A stretch of 5,737 nt of DNA from CAYSPU01 sp964432995 (lineage in GTDB: Bacteria; Verrucomicrobiota; Verrucomicrobiia; Limisphaerales; JAHDYP01): positions 1 through 5,737 of the forward strand of contig CAYSPU010000317.1 of the NCBI GenBank assembly GCA_964432995.1. The letters are read 5' to 3'. The notes under the pieces are model-generated. The model was not told the DNA's origin. It did not search any database and saw nothing but the letters and a program-made list of their open reading frames with translations. The position numbers were made by a program, and so were the translations under genes. Shown here piece by piece: positions 5,369-5,737 of the stretch. How positions within the stretch are numbered: the first letter of the stretch is position 1; every line of letters begins with the position of its first letter.

Positions 5369-5737
5369 GGACGTCGGGCGGTCCGGGGGAGCGCGAAATG
5401 TCTCGAGTCGCAGCAGCGACGAGCGGGCGGGAGGCAGTCGGAGGTTCGGCGGCGTGTTCGGCGGGTGGTGCTGCTGCCCGCCGGGACGTCGGGCGGTCCG
5501 CAGTTGGAGCGCGAAATGTCTCGGGTCGCAGCAGCGACGAGCGGGCGGGAGGCAGTCGGAGGTTCGGCGGCGTGTTCGGNNNNNNNNNNNNNNNNNNNNN
5601 NNNNNNNNNNNNNNNNNNNNNNNNNNNNNNNNNNNNNNNNNNNNNNNNNNNNNNNNNNNNNNNNNNNNNNNNNNNNNNNCGGGTGGTGCTGCTGCCCGCC
5701 GGGACGTCGGGCGGTCCGATGGAGCGCGACCGGTCCC
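5369..5737. repeat. Structured tandem repeat of about 118 bp, with an assembly gap inside
   Basis: Copy 1 runs from 5369 to 5483. Copy 2 starts at 5484 and resumes after the gap to 5701. A third, partial copy starts at 5702. The block 5390-5461 matches 5508-5579 in 71 of 72 bases; the copies differ mainly by GGGG versus CAGTTGG before AGCGCG. Each unit can fold: GTCGC/GCGAC across AGCA, CGGCGGG/CCCGCCG, and GGAC/GTCC. A 118-bp period is not a multiple of three, so the open frames across it change between copies and coding is unlikely. After GGAGCGCGA at 5720-5728 the third copy diverges. No gene is seen from 5323 to 5737. Confidence 0.9.
5580..5679. other. Assembly gap (100 N)
   Basis: A run of exactly 100 N, the usual placeholder for a scaffold gap of unknown length. 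Left of it the sequence ends GTTCGG and right of it begins CGGGTGG. In copy 1 (5456-5468) these are directly joined. Confidence 0.99.

Noticed and set aside
5398..5579. Open plus-strand frame from an ATG in the 118-bp repeat into the gap
   Set aside because: The repeat period is not a multiple of three, so copies are read in different frames, and about 75% GC easily leaves frames open.

Overview
The window is GC-rich, and every gene I can support lies on the minus strand. The gene styles point to a Verrucomicrobiota-like (less likely Planctomycetota-like) bacterium. The signs are a Tat-exported Gfo/Idh/MocA oxidoreductase, a small protein paired with a nucleotidyltransferase, start codons without Shine-Dalgarno sequences, and G-rich short tandem repeats in each long gap between genes. 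The taxon is inferred from gene style, not proven. A 100-N run at 5580-5679 shows this is a scaffold, possibly from a metagenome.

Layout from left to right: the 5' part of an initiator tRNA (tRNA-fMet) runs off the left edge on the minus strand (1-27). A minus-strand intrinsic terminator (137-180) separates it from a two-gene unit. That unit has an intact small protein (414-635) and an overlapping nucleotidyltransferase gene (193-481) broken by an internal deletion that removed its active-site region and shifted the frame. Next come a secretory Gfo/Idh/MocA-family oxidoreductase (902-2362), a bifunctional chorismate mutase/prephenate dehydrogenase TyrA of the E. coli T-protein type (2793-3980), and a family 2 glycosyltransferase (4342-5322). 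Gaps of 361-430 bp separate the last three, so they are probably independent transcription units. I see no shared pathway: TyrA makes 4-hydroxyphenylpyruvate for tyrosine, the glycosyltransferase probably builds a surface polysaccharide, and the oxidoreductase substrate is unknown.

The most unusual content is between the genes. An octamer (GCCGACGT, with GCCGATGT variants) forms two arrays of exactly eight full units. One starts 1 bp beyond the stop codon of the glycosyltransferase and the other about 20 bp beyond that of the oxidoreductase. A degenerate copy is nested inside a 22-bp G-rich array (heptamers GGTTCAG, GGTTCAG, GGTTGGG plus A) that matches the G-quadruplex consensus. Another 7-bp-periodic tract lies upstream of tyrA. 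A structured repeat of about 118 bp at the right end contains the assembly gap, and the sequence reads continuously if the Ns are removed. I do not see a recognisable new multi-gene system; the repeat landscape is the part most worth following up.
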